NCBI RefSeq assembly: GCF_946222305.1
Contig: NZ_CAMIHZ010000008.1
Span: 1-64,000 of the forward strand
Length of the DNA: 64,000 bases
Reading direction: 5' to 3'
From: an uncultured Corynebacterium sp.
Lineage (GTDB): Bacteria; Actinomycetota; Actinomycetes; Mycobacteriales; Mycobacteriaceae
Positions within the stretch are counted from its first letter, which is position 1; the number at the start of each line of letters is the position of its first letter. A model generated the notes under the pieces. That model had not been told where the DNA came from. It was given only the letters and a program-made list of their open reading frames with translations, and did no database searches. The position numbers and the translations under genes are program-made. Below are positions 62,794 to 64,000 of the stretch, in pieces.

Positions 62794-64000
62794 ATGCATC
62801 TTCTACGGCTGCTACGCCAATTTTTACGCCCCTACACAGGGCATCTCGTAGCAATTTTTATTCTCCAAACTCTCTCCACCCTCGCGGTGCTCTACTTGCC
62901 AACCCTTAACGCACGCATCATCGACAAAGGCGTGGCAACCGGAGACATCGGTTACATCTGGTCCACCGGTGGCGTGATGGTGGGCGTGGCGCTCGTCCAA
63001 GTTGTCACCGCGATTGTGGCCACCTGGTTCGGTGCCCGCACCGCCATGGGCGTGGGACACGACGTTCGTCGCGCTGTCTACCGGAAGGTCGATGCCTTCA
63101 GCGCGGAAAACCTGGGCGAATACGGTACTTCAACTCTGATCACCCGAGGAACCAATGACGTGCAGCAGGTGCAGATGGTGCTACTCATGATCCTGAACTT
63201 CATGGTCATGGCGCCCATCATGTGTATCGGCGGCATCATCATGGCCGTTCGCGAAGACGTACATTTGTCGTGGCTGCTGTGGGTTTCCGTCCCCGTCTTG
63301 CTGCTCGTCGTCGGTTTCCTCGTCGCGCGCCTGATCCCGATGTTCACCGCCATGCAGGGCAAGATCGACAACATCAACCAGGTCATGCGCGAGCAGATCA
63401 CGGGCATCCGTGTGGTTCGCGCGTTCGTTCGCGAGGATCACGAGTCGCAGCGGTTCGCAGCCGCCAATCGCGATATCACCGATATTTCGGTGCGCATTGG
63501 TCGCGTGTTCGTCCTCATGTTCCCGGTGATCACACTGATCCTGCACGTCGCTACCGCTGCCGTGTTGTGGTTCGGCGGCCACCGCGTGGATGCCGACCTC
63601 ATGCAGGTTGGCTCGCTCACCGCTTTCATGCAGTACCTGTTGCAGATCCTCATGGCAGTCATGATGGGCACGTTCATGGCGATGATGCTTCCCCGTGCGA
63701 TCGTCTGCGCCGGCCGCATCAACGAGCTCCTTGATTCTCAACCCTCCATCGCCGAACCTTCTAACCCCGTCAACCCCGCCCGCTCCACCGGCAGCGTGGA
63801 ATTCCGCGATGTGACCTTCACTTACCCCGGCGCGGAATCACCGGTGCTGCACGACATCAGCTTTTCCGCCATCCCCGGGCAAACCGTCGCCATCATCGGC
63901 TCTACGGGCGCGGGCAAAACCACGCTGGTGAACCTGATCCCCCGGCTGTATGCGCCCACCTCGGGTCAGGTCCTCATCGATGGTGAAGATGTCCAGCAAC
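62794..64000 (+). CDS. ABC exporter, TMD-NBD (partial, runs off the window)
   Basis: The first 402 residues are present. Six membrane helices are followed by the NBD start VEFRDVTFTYPGAESPVL and Walker A IGSTGAGKTTL. Signature and Walker B lie beyond the window. It is a multidrug/lipid-type half-transporter, probably followed by a partner gene. The ATG at 62794 opens MHLLRLLRQFLRPY, a normal exporter N-terminus. Confidence 0.9.
   Translation, partial: MHLLRLLRQFLRPYTGHLVAIFILQTLSTLAVLYLPTLNARIIDKGVATGDIGYIWSTGGVMVGVALVQVVTAIVATWFGARTAMGVGHDVRRAVYRKVDAFSAENLGEYGTSTLITRGTNDVQQVQMVLLMILNFMVMAPIMCIGGIIMAVREDVHLSWLLWVSVPVLLLVVGFLVARLIPMFTAMQGKIDNINQVMREQITGIRVVRAFVREDHESQRFAAANRDITDISVRIGRVFVLMFPVITLILHVATAAVLWFGGHRVDADLMQVGSLTAFMQYLLQILMAVMMGTFMAMMLPRAIVCAGRINELLDSQPSIAEPSNPVNPARSTGSVEFRDVTFTYPGAESPVLHDISFSAIPGQTVAIIGSTGAGKTTLVNLIPRLYAPTSGQVLIDGEDVQQ

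Overview
The window comes from a Corynebacterium chromosome, probably a lipophilic or skin-type species; I cannot name the species. The main evidence is the cysteine cluster cysI-cysX / cysH-cysD-cysN-cysY-cysZ with divergent fpr, preceded by 16-bp McbR-type operators (TAGAC-N6-GTCTA). Further evidence is GlxR-like sites, HspR (HAIR) operators at clpB, a pta-cys-purA-fda-pyrE-clpB-ald gene set like that of C. glutamicum, a GH76 alpha-mannanase and G+C-rich coding DNA. Most genes lie on the minus strand.

Layout. 1-1423: almost all of pta. 1533-6612: cysZ, cysY, cysN, cysD and cysH, which take up sulfate, activate it to APS and reduce APS to sulfite. 6613-11137: an interruption of the cys cluster, holding McbR boxes, six 23-bp tandem repeats, a decayed AAA ATPase gene and a two-gene ABC exporter. 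11138-14751: cysX, cysI and divergent fpr (sulfite to sulfide and its electron supply). 14765-17636: GNAT, trhO, purT. 17703-21670: a Rieske Tat-lipoprotein and a four-gene ECF transporter operon. 22183-25967: metE and a YibE/F membrane protein. 26052-31152: TAP-like hydrolase, nucleoside hydrolase, GNAT, purA. 31345-37342: an unknown protein, FUSC protein, EEP phosphohydrolase, DUF3151, fda, GH76. 37405-42620: TetR regulator, SpoU methylase, pyrE, a DsbA-like protein and a long low-complexity membrane protein. 42647-47690: gcvH, gcvT and gcvP behind a tandem glycine riboswitch. 47848-58243: SDR, a stand-alone EIIA-Glc, a Cys-less rhodanese, ald, a flavoprotein, clpB and an acyl-CoA dehydrogenase. 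58254-64000: a nitrilase-family amidase, a WXG100-like/DUF1023 pair, a basic amino acid permease and the start of another ABC exporter.

The sulfur genes work together. McbR boxes precede cysH, lie between cysI and fpr, and lie between metE and the ECF operon. This suggests one regulator coordinates sulfate assimilation, methionine synthesis and possibly uptake of an unknown substrate.

The most unusual signal is not a gene. A degenerate motif with core GGCGTCG followed by an A-rich tract (close to GGCGTCGGAATAAAAAGA) occurs about 27 times, roughly every 2.4 kb. It lies on both strands, in all three reading frames and in leaders, often in poorly conserved protein linkers. The pattern resembles DNA uptake sequences, with a fixed core plus an AT-rich flank, or another genome-wide recognition signal. 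I know of no description of it in this group.
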